A stretch of DNA of 64,000 bases from Leptopterna dolabrata (GCA_954871275.1 OX940990.1:4386128-4450127); one strand, 5' to 3'; counted from the stretch's first letter, positions 24,320-39,029 are shown. Made by a program: numbers and translations. The notes: generated by a model not told the origin, from the sequence alone.

Positions 24320-24584
24320 CCACATCAACCAGCCTGCGGAATGAAGATCCAAAAACCCCGGAAAACCCTCGACATTTCGAATAAATTTCAAACCATAAAA
24401 TATCCCTGAGTGCCCTTCCAATTATTAAACAAAATCTCTACAATGTATCACATTATTTATTTGTTTCTGCTTTAAATACAACACAATCTTCAAAAAAATA
24501 AATGACCCAAAAGGCTCAAATTTGGGTTAAAAATTTGATACAATTTTGATTAAAATTTAAGATTTTTTACAAAAATTGTTGACC
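24320..24584 (+). promoter_or_regulatory. Candidate 5' UTR of the SLC6 transcript with upstream ATGs
   Basis: A strong acceptor (pyrimidine-rich, ending GTTCCCAG at 24319) lies upstream of the start-codon exon with no better AG nearer. If used, the exon runs 24320-24609 with at least three upstream ATGs opening short frames, the first of about 22 codons. The stretch is very AT-rich, so a local transcription start is equally possible. Confidence 0.35.
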
Positions 24585-24609
24585 ATGTTCTCGAACGACG
24601 ACTACCACT
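24585..24609 (+). CDS. SLC6 coding exon 1 (start codon)
   Basis: Encodes MFSNDDYH plus one base. Donor GTAAGT follows at 24610. The leftover T joins AT at 26802 to make a Tyr codon, so phases agree. Start chosen because it is the ATG in this exon whose frame joins exon 2. An ATG inside exon 2 (26819) is the fallback start. The preceding base context (GACC) is favourable. Confidence 0.75.
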
Positions 24610-27600
24610 GTAAGTTATTATTTTGTTTTAATTTTTTTCTGCACCTATTATACTAACCTTATTATTAATGAATAAATTAACTGTTGCTTTTGAAGTGTCA
24701 TAATCAATAACCAGTACAGTAGATTATGGTACAACCGTTTCCAAATTGACAAATAACGTGGAGTTAAATAAATTCGTAGGTATTTAATGTGTGGATTTGT
24801 GTATTGCACAGGCGTTTCGAAAATATCAGTTTGTCAAGCACGCTTTAATTTGAAATCTATTTTATTTTTCGAAATTTATTTATTTAATTTCGAAAAAAGA
24901 ACCTTCTTTTTATTAAATTTATTTATTTATTTATTTTATTTATTTATTTCTTTTTGCCTTTTGTGTACTCTACTTGAATTTCGTACTCCACGTACAGCTC
25001 ATGGTTTCCGCTGAAACTAAGGCCGATTTTGGTTGTCAGTTAGTTACCTTTTTAGGACAGTCAAACCCAGTTTTCATCTGCTATGTTTATGTTTGTTCGT
25101 TTCAATTTAGGCTTGTGTACCTACCTAGTAGTAGAGGAAGGTTGCGCCAAACAAGGCCACAGTCCCAAATGTGGCCTTGTATTTAAGCAACTTCCAGTCG
25201 GATGGGCAGCATTTACTACCTATACCTACATGACCAGGATTAAATCTTTTGTTGATTCTCAATGTGGGTTTCATTTTTCGGTGGTCAAAAATTGCTAAAA
25301 ATTGCTACAATAATTCATCACCAAAATTAGTGGCTCGAGACATTGAATACTATTTTTTGGTGTTCAAAAATTGCTAAGGATGGTTAAAGTTATTCATCAC
25401 CAAGAATAGTGACTCGAGGCATTGAATACTATTTCAGTGATCAGTAAATTAATATTAGTTCTTGCCCCAGACAAGTGGGTCAAATTTGAGTTTTTGACAG
25501 TCAAAAATGGCAACAAATCTGTTTAAATTACTGAATTAATCAAAACATTATACAAATTCGCCAAACGTGGCTTAGAATGGTGACTAAAGATTATTTCAGT
25601 AGTCAGAGATGATTGTTTGTAAATAAAAGTGGGTCAAATTTGAGTTTTCGACGGTCAAAAATCGCTTTAAATTATGTTAAGACGACCTCATTTACGAAAA
25701 ATTGATATAAATTCACCAAATATCGTGTAGAATGGTGACTCGACTAGAAATACTCTGGTTATAAACTTAATTTTTACTGTAAAACTGAGGCAAAATTTGA
25801 GTTTTTGGGGTATGACAAAATACTCAAAACGTCTTCAAGGTTATCAAAATTTTATATTAATTCAGAAGAATGTGGTGTCTCGTAAAAAAAAAAGACTATT
25901 TGAGTGACCAGTATTAGTTTTTGCTCCAAACAAAGGGGTCAAATTTGAGGTTTTGGGGGTCATAATTCGCTCCAAATATGTAAATATGCTAAATTTAACA
26001 AGCATTTATATGAGCACGAAACGTCCCGTTTATAGAATGGACACTCAATACAGTTGAAGACTTCTCACTAGAAAATTGGGTCAAATTTGAGTTTTTTGCG
26101 GTCAGATATTGCTAAAAATTCGCTATAACAGCTAAATTTTATTAGTGAAACATTTCACCCCCAAGTAGTGGGTCAGGTCACTAACTAAAAATTCTCCCAT
26201 ATGGTCATGGTGCATGGCTAGTTTTAACCTATTTTTGGCGATTTCTGATCCTCAGAAACTCAAATTTGGCTCGTTTTTGATGTAGGCATAGTAGAGCTAT
26301 GGTAATACATTCTTGTTGTAAAACCAGGTGTTCCGGAGTGCTGGAAGAGTGTTATCGGGACGATTTGTAATGGTTTACGTTCAAAAGGACCGACGGACTT
26401 ATCACATTTTCTTCGCAGACTGTTTTATCCCACTGAGTCACTCTCAGATCGTTAAGCTCCAACTCCTCGTATCGCCCGTTTTAAGATCAAACCCAATAAA
26501 GACGGAGTCTGCTGACCTCAGCAGGTTCCTTATCTCGAACGAGCCACTGGCTCGTATGAGCCGCAAGTCAACCCGTTCAGTCTGACGCCGTTATCGGAGT
26601 CACGTTCGAAATTCGAGTTTTTCAAAATGTACGCCGCTCGAGACGGAGGGCGTCTCGATAGAACTTGCCGAAAATGTAATTGACTAGAACTTAATCAATT
26701 TGTGTCGAAATGATCAAAATGTCTAAATTATCAATTTTTTGGGGTTAAGTTGTATAATTACAATAAAATTACAATAATTAACCCTTTAAACGTTATTGCA
26801 GATGAAGACGTGACGACCATGCCGGAGGGAACAGAGCTTGGGCCTGTCAACGGGAGCGTCCAAGTGAGTTCATTAATTAGAAATTATAGCTTTTATTAAA
26901 TAGATACCGAGTATTTATTAATTGGCCCGTGCGTTGCACAAGGAAAAATCACCTACGGTTGATGATATAGATTTCTTTGCTAGCACAACCAGTATTTCAT
27001 ATATAGTTGCATTTACCAATTTATTTCAACCCTTTAAAATTTTATTTGAACCATTTACAGTTTTATTTAAAAGTTTTACAATTTTATTTCAACGTTTTTC
27101 CAAATTTATTTGAACTATTGACAAATGTTTTTAGCCCTTTTGCTATAAACACTTTCGGCAGAAAACTGTTTTGAGGCGAACAGTAACTGTAGGTACATTC
27201 AGACAACACGAATTTAATGAAGTGGATGCCCTGTAGCTGCATCAAGCAATAACAAAAACAAGAACCACATAATTGGCGCAGTCTTGGGGTGTGATTGAAG
27301 ACAACCGATTTTCAAAGATAGCTGCCTTCTAGATCGTGCCTATTGATTTTGAATTCGATCGCATTTGATCTGGCTAATTGGCAGCAAAAAATATGTCAGT
27401 GGGTCCAACATTTTCTATGTTTACCAGCTAAATGTCGTTGGTGTGGTGTCAGAAAGTGGTTGAAAGTGAGCATGGAAATATATTATATTTCCATGCTCAG
27501 TATTGTATATTCTTATGGTCAGGCCAACATGGGCAGCCAGTCGGGCCGAAATGGGCGGCCTCTGCCGCCAAACTTGGATCCAAACTAATATGAAGAACAT

Positions 27601-30600
27601 TGAAGCATTGTGTGGATCTCCTCACTGGAACTGCACATTAACTGGCAGGGAGATTAATGGATTATTCGTGTTCATTCTTTTTTTCATATGCCATTAAAGG
27701 GACTCTTTCATCTTCTTCTTCGTCTTCTTTAAACAGTAACATTATTCTCCGCCTCTGTTGGAAATCTTGAAAACAATACAACTAATTTGGATTTAATATA
27801 TCAGGTAGAACTCTATAATTTACTGAGCCATTGGTACGAACTCGCAAAAAATGAGCGTTGATCAGAGGTTCGTTCGGACAGACAGTCTCGTTGGCACAGA
27901 CCATTTCGAACCGTTCTATCCAAGTTTTAATAGAAATCGCCTACCCGTTACTACTTTCACAAGTCAGCACAGTCACTGCGAAAGGGGGAATGTTACAATA
28001 AAATCAAGTTTTTTCAAGCGTAACTCTACTTGTGGTAATGATGTAAGTAATCCAAAAACGATGTGGTAATGATGTAAGTAATCCAGGAACGATTCAGTAA
28101 ATTAGAATGAATCTAGGAATAACAGTGCCAAGCTGGGTGGTACAGGTTTTTAATTTGCTAGAGAAAATTGGGGTTTCCCACAATTTTGATTTTGCAACAT
28201 TCGTCCTTCCCCCTGCAGGGCGATATGATAGACAGATGACAGTCCTGGACCGTTTCGGACCGTTCTAAACAAGCCACGCCCTTTTTTGTGCGTTCGGACA
28301 ACACCAGAACTGGTCCTGGATCGGGAGTTGGCTGTTGGGACGGACCGTCCAGGACAGTTCGGTACAGGTTCTAACATGGTTTGTTCGGACAGGCAGTCCT
28401 GGAACAGTCCGGGATGGAACTGCTTTCTGAGACGAGGTGGTAGAACCATCCAGGATTGAGTCCAGAATATTTCCGAACGCACGCTGATGATTCCGAATGG
28501 ATAACCTGAAGCACTGTAACCGTCCACATAAGCTGAAGGTAGAAGCATCAAGTGCGCATGTGCAGGATCAAAAATCCAGGACTGCTAGAACTATTCCCGA
28601 ACGGTCCTGGACTGTCTGTCCGAACAGCCACCTCTCCCAGTTCTGGTGCCGTCCAGACGCACAAAAAGGGGCGTGGCTTGGATAGAACTGTCCGGAATGG
28701 TCCAGGACTGTCTCTCCAAACGAACCTACAGTCATGGATTTTTCGAGGACTGTTGATCCTGCACACTCAGTGCTTCTTCCTTCAGCTTACGTGTAAGGTT
28801 ACAGTGCTTCAGGTTACCTGTTCAGAATCGTCAGTGTGCGTTCGGACATGGACTCAGTTCTGGACCGTTCCATCCCCTCGTTTAGGGAACATTCTGGACT
28901 GGTCCAGGAGTGTCTGCCCGAACAAACCAAGTGCTGATGAGCGATAAACACAGACATGAAGCGCTCGAGCGGAGCTTTGAAGAACTAATGCTCCCGCTCC
29001 GGCCATCCACTCGTGTTATTATAGTATTATTATCGTGGTATTATTATAAAGTTTGTTTTTTGGTTTGCAGGTCGTGATAAACGATGCGGACGAAGCCCCG
29101 AGGGCCGCATGGGACAACAAAATCCAGTTCATGTTGTCCATCATCGGCTACTCGGTCGGTCTGGGGAACATCTGGAGGTTTCCCTACCTCTGTCAGCAGA
29201 ACGGAGGCGGTGAGTAGCACCGATTTAATTCATTTTCAATTTTTATATAAAATTTTGGTATGTACCTGTGAATTCCGAACCTGTGAAGTCCGAAGGCAGT
29301 CTTAGTTTAGTTGTATGGTGACACTCCTGATTAGTTCTGACTGAAAAAATCGATTTTCCGAGAAACATTGTGCATTTTTGGACATATTTACACTTCCCAC
29401 CAGTTAGAATGATTCAGGAGTGTCACCATTCATCTCAGCATCAAAATTTTTGTGGACGATATCTAATCGCCGCTCAAACATTTGTCATATTAGCGTATTC
29501 TGATAGGAAATTTGACGAGGTTTTCAACGGTAGTCATCCAACTGTTTTTTGAAATTTTACAAATGGGTGAAATTTAACGACGTTTTCAACGGTAGTCACC
29601 CAACTGTTTTTTGAAATTTTACAAATGGGTGTTATGGCTAGCTTAATGTGGAAAAACCTGATGTTCGAAAGAAAAGAAAACAAAACGCTGCAAATCCCTG
29701 CACAACAGTTTATTATTTTGTACAGAATACCCTTCTGTTACAGATCACAGCTCTCTGTATAGATAACCCGTCTATATAATATAATATGTACTACACTATA
29801 CATATTATGTAGATCGCAGACCCTCCGTAGGTTAGTACAACATAACCCCGTACTCGTTACTAGGTACCTATCTAAATCACGAGTTAAATTTTGCTAAAAT
29901 AATTCTGTCGATGGCAAACAGTAACTACGAGTAAAATGGCGAAAAGAAACGCAAATAATGAAGTTCTGAAGGGGAATTGTTGATGTGGAGTGAAATAGAT
30001 GCCCCTTCTGCGTAGATCACTGTTTTCTGTGGTCAGTACCTACCCTCTGGTCAGGTATAATGAACCGTTGTGTAATAACTTGCCCATCAATAATACTTCA
30101 ACGGTTGGTCAGGTTGCAAAAGTACCGATCAAGAAAATCCAGCCCCTTCTTGGTAGATGAACCGTTGTGTAATAATTTACCGTTGTGTAATAATTTACCG
30201 TTGTGTAATAATTTACCGTTGTGTAATAATTTACCGTTCTGTAATAATTTACCGTTGTGTAATAATTTACCCATCAATAATACTTCAAAGTTTGTTCAAG
30301 TTTCACAAGCACCTACCAACAAAATCCAATAGTCCATCACTTATCAAATGAAATAATATCGCACAACAACCAACTCGGCTTCATACAGCCATCCTTGATT
30401 ATAATCAGGTGCTCCCTAGTGATGATACCCGGGCCGGATTTATACAGTTTGATTCACGATCGTGTTGACGAAGCTTTTTGGTGCACACGAGCGGCTGGAC
30501 GTATAGTGCTCCGGGTGGTCTCAAAAAATTGTTTAGCTCAAGACAAATTTAATATCGTAAAAAAAAACCATACCCTTCCATCGGAAGTTTTTGAGATACG

Positions 30601-33600
30601 GCGTTCTGAAAATTTCAACCCCTATTTTGAACCCCTTAGAGATGACTGACTGTAACGTCGAGCTTCGAGGACCAACTAGACCCCGAACAGAACCTATAAC
30701 CGGAATTTCATCAATTTTGTTTCATGGTAACTAAGAAAAGTGGCCAGTACGGCGTACGGCGGACAGACAGAAATATTTTTATTGCATTTTCGGATTCTAC
30801 GTACCTTGAAACGTAAACCATTAAAAAAATTTGATGGGGGGTAAGAATTTTTTTTTTCATGCTCGATTCCAATGGTTCATTATTGAAAATAATAAACCAA
30901 AAACTTTAAATGCTGAAAAACACAAGTAGGTAATGGTTTAAAAAATTGCTATGAGACATTCTTGATAGGAAATGATGTGAAAAATCGATTACTGGCTTCT
31001 TGCAGACATGTTTCTAGGACACCTTTTATAATGTAGGTCCTACACGTAATTTTTTGTTAAAATCGAGACGGAGTGCTCTAAAATGCGACGCGCTGCTGAT
31101 GTTGAACGCAATCCGATAGCGGGCTTTTCGATGGAAATTGCGCTAAAACTACGAGATGACTGCACCACCCGTGCAACGCACGGGGCATCCCTCGCTGAGT
31201 GCCTGCTGTGCCCGTCGCCCCACAGCACTGAGGCCTCAGGAGGTTTTCCCGACCTTCGCGTGTTGCTGGGCAGTTAATCGTCCTAGTGGTTTGGGGGGGG
31301 GGGGGGGGGGGGGGGGGGTAGGAAACACGACAACGGAAAATTTCCTTATGACGAATTTCCCATTTTCCAAAGCAGAAGGTTATGGAAAGCTTCTCATTAA
31401 CAATTGTCCCGTACCCATCACCGGTCAGTTAGAAACCTCGGTATTAATTATTATTACTTTTACATTTGAACTTGTGACAGAGTGTAACAGTGGGGGTGGA
31501 CCCTCGAGAGTCCCCCTCCTAGACCAGCGAGATTATCACCGGCTAAGAAGGGGTATCGATTAGGCTTCCCCAAACCGATCCCGTCTCCACCGGAAGAAAA
31601 AAATGTATCGAGAACAGCCCACACTGTTCCACTCCTCCCCACATGACATACTTCTGGGTAGCAGAAGTATGAGAGGGAAAAGGGGGGAATGAAAAGTAGT
31701 ATGAAGTTCTGGTTCAGGAAAATACATCGGAACAACTTCAAGGTGACTAACCTTCATCGTAATGGTACTACCTCAATAATTTACTGGTGGAGAACAAAGC
31801 TCCTACATACGAGTATTGGCGGATGATGTTGTCAGAGGTTGTTGTCCAGTGAATTCTGCTCACCTGGGCAACCTCTAGGTGGTCAACCTCCATCTTTGGG
31901 ATGGAACAACTATTGGGACTTGCCAATTGGGACACGGCATCAATCGCCTTCTAATGAGCTGAGTATATTGTAATTATACTGACACTCTAAAGTGATGAAA
32001 GGGGGTGGGGAAACCAATAGATAAAGGAATAGGTAAAGGAATCCTTCTGGGAAACCTTTGGGCTTATCCTTCTGGTGAGCCCACAAAAAGTGGATGGAGT
32101 ATGGTGAGTTGCTCGGCGCATGCTACCAAACCACGCTCTGCTACCATGTGACAGAGTGTAACAGTGGGGGTGGACCCTCGAGACTCCCCCTCCTAGACCA
32201 GCGAGATTATCACCGGTTAAGAAGGGGTATCGATTAGGCTTCCCCAAACCGATCCCGTCTCCAACGGAAGAAAAAAATGTATCGAGAACAGCCCACACTG
32301 TTCCACTCCTCCCCACATGACATACTTCAGGGTAGCAGAAGTATGAGAGGGAAAAGGGGGGAATGAAAAGTAGTATGAAGTTCTGGTTCAGGAAAATACA
32401 TCTGAACAACTTCAAGGTGACTAACCTTCATCGTAATGGTACTACCTCAATAATTTACTGGTGGAGAACAAAGCTCCTACATACGAGTATTGGCGGATGA
32501 TGTTGTCAGAGGTTGTTGTCCAGTGAATTCTGCTCACCTGGGCAACCTCTAGGTGGTCAACCTCCATCTTTGGGATGGAACAACTATTGGGACTTGCCAA
32601 TTGGGACACGGCATCAATCGCCTTCTAATGAGCTGAGTATATTGTAATTATACTGACACTCTAAAGGGATTAAAGGGGGTGGGGAAGCCAATAGATAAAG
32701 GAATAGGTCAAGGAATCCTTCTGGGAAACCTTTGGGCTTATCCTTCTGGTGAGCCCAGCGAGACTATCACCGGTTAAGAAGGGATATCGATTAGGCTTCC
32801 CCAAACCGATCCCGTCTCCCCCGGAAGAAAAAATGTATCGAGAACAGCCCACACTGTTACAAACTAAAGTTTAAATTAATGTTGAATTTTAACCATAATT
32901 ATGATAATAAAAATTATTATGATTATTTTAGCGAATTTTCAAAGAAAATGAAGCTATTGCAATGGCTTCGAAATTTAAATAATATAAATTTTTGGAAATT
33001 TTCTTCATAGAAATCCGTTTCAGACCATTCTAAAACGATTCTTGAAATTTAACACTTTTTTATATGTATATATATATTTATATATATATGTGTCACTCCA
33101 GACGATAACTCTCGATAGAATTGAGATAAACAGCTCAAATTTGCACAAAAAATCTATCTTGGCAATCGAAAGGCTAAGTTCGAAGATGGGCGAAATTGGC
33201 CTACTCTAAGGAGGGTTTTGGCGCATTTAAAGTGCGCAAAAATTACCCAAAAATCCCCAAAATGTTATTTTCCAACAAGTGACCCCTCATTTTAAAGGTT
33301 TTTGCACGCTGAACACGATGGTGGAATCGGATTTTAGATATCTTGATCCGTTCTCAAATTAGAGCATTTAAAGTGCGCAAAAATTACCCAAAAATCCCCA
33401 AAATGTTATTTTCTAACAAGTGACCCCTCATTTTAAAGGTTTTTGTACGCTGAACACGATGGTGAAATCAGAATTGCGATATCTCATTCCGTTCTCAAAC
33501 TGGAGCACTTTGAAGATTAAGGAACGTGGTTATTTCTTCGAAAATTCGCTCTTATAGCCATGCTGCATGACTGTGGTTTTTTTGCTTCCTCACGACCGAA

Positions 33601-36600
33601 GGCAGGGAAGCTTTATTCGTGCCGAAAAACAATTATGCCCTCCAAAATGATAATTTCCACTCGCATTTTACGTTTCAGACATCCAGGAACATTTTTGGTT
33701 CCGTTTCTGTCTGTCCGTCCGTCCGCCCATCTGTCCGTCCGTGTGTCTGTCTGTGGTAAATCCCTTGAAACGCTTGTAACTACCCGAAATAATGGTCGAA
33801 ATGGGCTGACATTTGTAGGGTAGGCGCGGGTTTGGTCACAGATGGTCCCATTACCAAAATCATTGAAAAAGCAATGTAACTTTCGTCTGCACATGCGCAA
33901 TCGTGAAATGTTGACAGTTTCCTTGTAACGCTTTTAGCTGCGCTAAAATTGAAATTTAAAGGGTAGGCGCGGGTTGGGTCAAAGATGGTCCCATACCAAA
34001 ATCATTGAAAAAGCAATGTACCTACTTAACTTTCGTCTGCGCATGTGTAATCGTGAAATGTTGTCAGTTTCCTTGTAACGCTTTTAGCTGAGCTAAAATT
34101 GAAATTTGAAGGGTAGGCGCGGGTTGGTCACAAAGGGTCCTGTACGAAAATCATTAAAACATACCATAAATTTCTTCTGCGCACGCGCAATTGTGAAACA
34201 CTCGAAACGCTCATAACTACCTTAAATATCGTTGAAATGAGTTCAAACTTGGAAGGTCGATCAGGAAAAATACAGGATTAATACTTCGATAGTTCCTCAT
34301 GAATTTCATTGGAATTGTACCATAACTTTTGTCTACGCATGCGCGAACAAGAAATGTTGACAATTTCCTTGTAAAGTTTTTAGCTTCGCTCAGAATAGTC
34401 GTAGAGAGCTGAAATACGGAGGGCAGGAGCGGGTTGGGTCACAGATAGTCCTGAACCAAAATAATTAAAAAAGTATTGTAACTTTCGTCTGCGCGTGCGC
34501 AGTCGTGAAACACTTGAAACGCTCGTAACTACCCTAAATATCGTTGAAATGAGTTCGAACTTGGAGGGTCAATCAGGAATAATACTTTGATAGTTCCATA
34601 TGAATTTCATTGGAATTGTACTGTAACCTTCGTCTGCGCATGCGCGAACATGAAATAATGTTGACCATTTCCTTGTAACGTTTTTAACGACGCGAAAAAT
34701 ATTCGTAGAGGTAGAGAGGTGAAATTCTGAGGGTAGGAGCGGGTTGGATCGCAGATGGTCCCCGCATCAGTATCATCAAAATCGTACCATAACGTTTGTC
34801 TGCGCATGCGCAAGCGTCAGATCCTCGTAGCGCTCATAACATGGAGATAGATGGTGTTGGATGGTCTCAAATGCATGCCACCTATGCATGGATACTCCAC
34901 CTGTCCAATGAACGAACCTACCCCAACTATTGTGACGTTCCTCTAGGAGAGTCTGGCCACAGCACACTCCGGCCGAGGGGGTTCGGTCATTTCCGCCTGT
35001 AGGCGCTGCCTGCTACAACCATCTTACAGAATTCCGTGCTCATTGATAAAGATTGGTAGCTCAGTGGTAACGGCACTCTCCCCGAAACATTAGATCGTTG
35101 GTTCGAGGCTAGGTAAAGAGAAAGCTTTTTGTCCCCGACACTTTCAAAAGATCAGTTTTTGTTGCATTAGGGCTTCGAAACCATGATTTTCTTGACAGAT
35201 TATTGATTTGAACAGCTTCTATGATTATTATTTTAATAAATGATTAATGGAGTAGTACCTATGTTCTTTACTTTCTTAGCGAGTAGGTACCTATCTGCCT
35301 AAACCAAGCTGTTTAGCCTCAAGATTTCGTTGTCCAAATAATAATAATTGTTGCCAGATAGGTGACCAAAATTTAGGGGCCATATCCTTAGCGGCGACTA
35401 AATTTGCAAGGAAATGGCATTTAAAAAAAAAAAATTTTGCCCACACAAAAATTTGGGAGGGCAACGAAATGAAAATAATGGTAACATAAGCAAAAAAAGT
35501 ATTTTATTCATTAACGAGATTCCTTGAAAAATTAGGTACCTATGGAACTTCTGACTATTCCCATAATTATCCCAAACTATTTATATAGGTATTTTCTTTT
35601 GCCATGCTCGATTCTACAGGAATAAGTTGAAAATAACCAAAACTGAATATAGTTCGATATAGTTGCAAATAGCCAAAATTTTCGTTAATAACCAGAATAT
35701 CACGCTAATATCACAGATTTATCAATAATATAATACCTATCTAGTGACTCGGAACAATTTTATAATCTTATTCATTTTATATTAATGTTGTAGGGTCTTC
35801 TTGTTCAATGCTGGTTAATGCGTGGGGTTTGAAGGACGGCTGGGATCCAGGTGTTTTTGAAACCGTTATTTATTGAGAAACACAAGCTTTAAATTGCCTT
35901 CAGTTGTTCCTGATAAGAAAACTTATCTTAATTCTGGTACACCTGAAGAATGATTCTGGTTTCTTGTGTTTCTCAAAGGTTTCAAAAACACCTTGATCTC
36001 AACCGTCCTTCAAACTCCCATTAACCAGCGTTATATTAATTATATTTATAATTAGGTATCTACTGATAATAAAGTGATAAGGATAAGCGCCGATCGTGTG
36101 GCGGAGGGCGGGAACGATGGATGGATGAAAGGATGGATCCTAACTTCCACGCGGAAACGGCCGAACCCCCTCGGCCGGAGTGGGCTCTGGCCAGACTCTC
36201 CTCGTTCCTATACTGCCTTCAATCCGATATTTGGTATCGATCGCAAGATTTTGACTGATGTTACGATAATATCGAAAGAAAGGTATCGATACGAACGGAC
36301 CTACCCAACTATTCTTAGTGACGTTCCGATACTGCCTTCAATCCGATATTTGGTATCGATACAGTATCGCAAGATTTTACTGATGTTGCGATAATATCGG
36401 AAGAAAAGTATCGATACCAGCAATATCGTATCATTTGATAGCATATATTCCTGAAATTCCTTCAGTTACAAGTTACAATACTGATCAATGTCGAATATAT
36501 TTCTTCAGACTTCAGATACCAAGAATTTTCGTTGTTGACACTCTCATGTCGGTTCTCAAAATATATAATATACTGTAATATCACTGACTGCTAACTAGGT

Positions 36601-36915
36601 ACCTATTCAAACAAACCTGCACCTGAGATAGGAGTGAGGTACAGCTTTTTTATCAATATTTAGTCTAAAATTTTGGGTGATATCATTCGATCCGATACCA
36701 CCGATTTTCTTTCGATATTCCGAAATCGATACCACGGTATCGACACAAATATTGGAGATATCGAATGAATTGGGGGGAGACTTTTTAGCGAATTTTCGAA
36801 GAAAAGGAAGCTATTGTTCTCGGTCCAAAATTTTTAAAACTCGAATTTCTGAAAGATTTTTATACCAAAATCCGTTTCAGACTATCCTGAATTCCCTGCC
36901 GAAAGACACCAAAAA

Positions 36916-36971
<56 letters not shown>

Positions 36972-38998
36972 TTATATATGTATGTGTCATTCCAGACGAT
37001 AACTCTCGAAAGAATTGAGATAAAAAGTTCAAATTTGCACGAAAAATCTGTCTTGGCAATCGACAGGCTAAGTTCGAATATGGGCAGAATCGGGTCACCC
37101 TAAGGGGAGTTTTGGGGAGTTTTAGGGGGGGGAAATTACCCATAAATTCCCAAAATGAAAAAGTCTGACAAGTGACACCTCATTTTAAAGGTTTTTGTAC
37201 GCTGAACACGATGGTGAAATCAGAATTGCGATATCTCATTCCATTCTCAAACTGGAGCACTTTGAAGATGAAGGAACGTGGTTATTTCTTGAGATGTTCT
37301 TCCTGGTTCGTCTGCTCTAATCTGATAACGGAATGGGATATCGCAATTCTGACTTCACCATCGTGTTCAGCGTTGGAAAATCTACAAACCGAGGTGTTAC
37401 TCGGCAAAAAATGGAACAAAAAATTTGTTACGTACCCAATACCTACTCTTCTGGTATTCAAAACATTTTTGATTTCCCCCTCCCCCTCCTTCCACCCCAA
37501 ATTTTACTTTGCGTAAAACTACTCCTGTTTTAATTTTGTATCAAGTTGGGGAAACATTGGCCGAAAATTAATTTTCAGAAAATTTTAGGCGGAGGAGAAA
37601 GATGCCGAAAACTTCGAAAATTCGCTCTTACAGCCATGCTGCATGACTGTGGTTTTTTTTTAAACATACTTACACAACCAAAATCGGTATCTTTTGATTT
37701 TGGTCAGCGATTTGGCGGCCTTGCTGCGAGCCAAAGCTGACATTGCTATTGTTGTAGGTTGGATTGCTCAAGAATGGATAACATTAAATTTGTGGACATT
37801 ACTAATACTCGAATAGGTAGTCGATTTTATAGGAAAAATTCTAGTACCTAGTCGAAATTCTATATTTTCTAAGTCATTAGTTGGTTTTATATATTTTTAT
37901 AATTATATTTTTTATAGTTCTATATTTTTTTATGATTCTATAATTCTATGACTTTATAATCCTATAAATATATGATTATATAATTCTGTAATTTTATGAT
38001 TCTATGTTTTCATAATTATGTTTTTTTTAATGATTCAATATTTGTATATCAGAATATTCATATATTCAATATTATTGATGCTCAATTGCTTTAATAGTTA
38101 ATATTGGGTTATTAATTTCGTCTATTAAATATAGAATTTTAAATGAGTATTACGTGAATTTTAAGTGAGTCGAATTTTTAAGAATTTTAAGTTAATAGAA
38201 TTTAGAATTTCAAGTGAATAGAATATAGAATTTTAAGTGAATATTTCGTCTATTAAATATAGAATTGTACACATAAATGAGTACATTTAAGTGTATTTTA
38301 TGTATTCGCGAACAATTGATCTAATGGTTGATTGATTGATCTAACCCTATTTTTCTCTGTGTACCTAAAAGCGTAGGTACCTAATATATCAAAGTGGTAA
38401 ATGTTTTGGATCACAGCCACGGACGTAGCTGTATCATTCACTGACTGGACCAAACAGGCAGGTGGCTTTGGGGGGGACTAACCATTTCAGCAATTTCGAA
38501 CAATACGGTTCCAAGTCTGAAACGTTTTCTTCACCTCCCGACTTCTGTTTTGCCTTCAATCGAAACCGGTTCACAGCGGTTGCGGGGATCCTTGAAAATC
38601 CATCAGATTTTGTTTACATCTCCTCCCAACTTCCACACAGAAGCTTAATTTAGTTTGAGGCATCGTCCATCACCCCATCAATAAGCGACGCCCTATTGGT
38701 GTCAACCGAACAGAAACGCGTTCGAGAGACGTGAAACGGAACAACTTGACGAAATGAATCAGTGCGAGTGGGCCAAAAAAATTGACCAGAAGCCAATTGC
38801 GGGTAGATTAGTGAGCGGAATCGGCTCCAACGGCGCTCAGTGGGACAGAAAGTGGTAATTTTAGCGAATTTTCGAAGAAAAGGAAGCTATTGTTCTCGGT
38901 CCAAAATTTTTAAAACTCGAATTTCCGAAAGATTTTTATACCAAAATCCGTTTCAGACCATCCTGAATTCACTGCCGAAAGACACCAAAAATTATATG

Positions 38999-39029
<31 letters not shown>

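Noticed and set aside
30158..30272. CRISPR-like array
   Set aside because: Units are directly adjacent 18-mers without spacers, in a eukaryotic transposon.
30060..30351. Hexapeptide-repeat proteins (CVIIYR / PLCNNL)
   Set aside because: Artefact of the 18-bp tandem unit in R2, open in several frames at once.
31460..32415. 93- and 142-codon minus frames as paralogous genes
   Set aside because: Similarity is due to the 675-bp tandem duplication; no domain, and the third copy is deleted.
35051..35120. Functional tRNA gene
   Set aside because: A and B boxes are present but I could not form an acceptor stem; kept only as a tRNA-like sequence.
35810..36030. Fourth hammerhead in this foldback
   Set aside because: CTGAAGA occurs in the loop at a comparable position but no GAAA half or pairing stem II follows.
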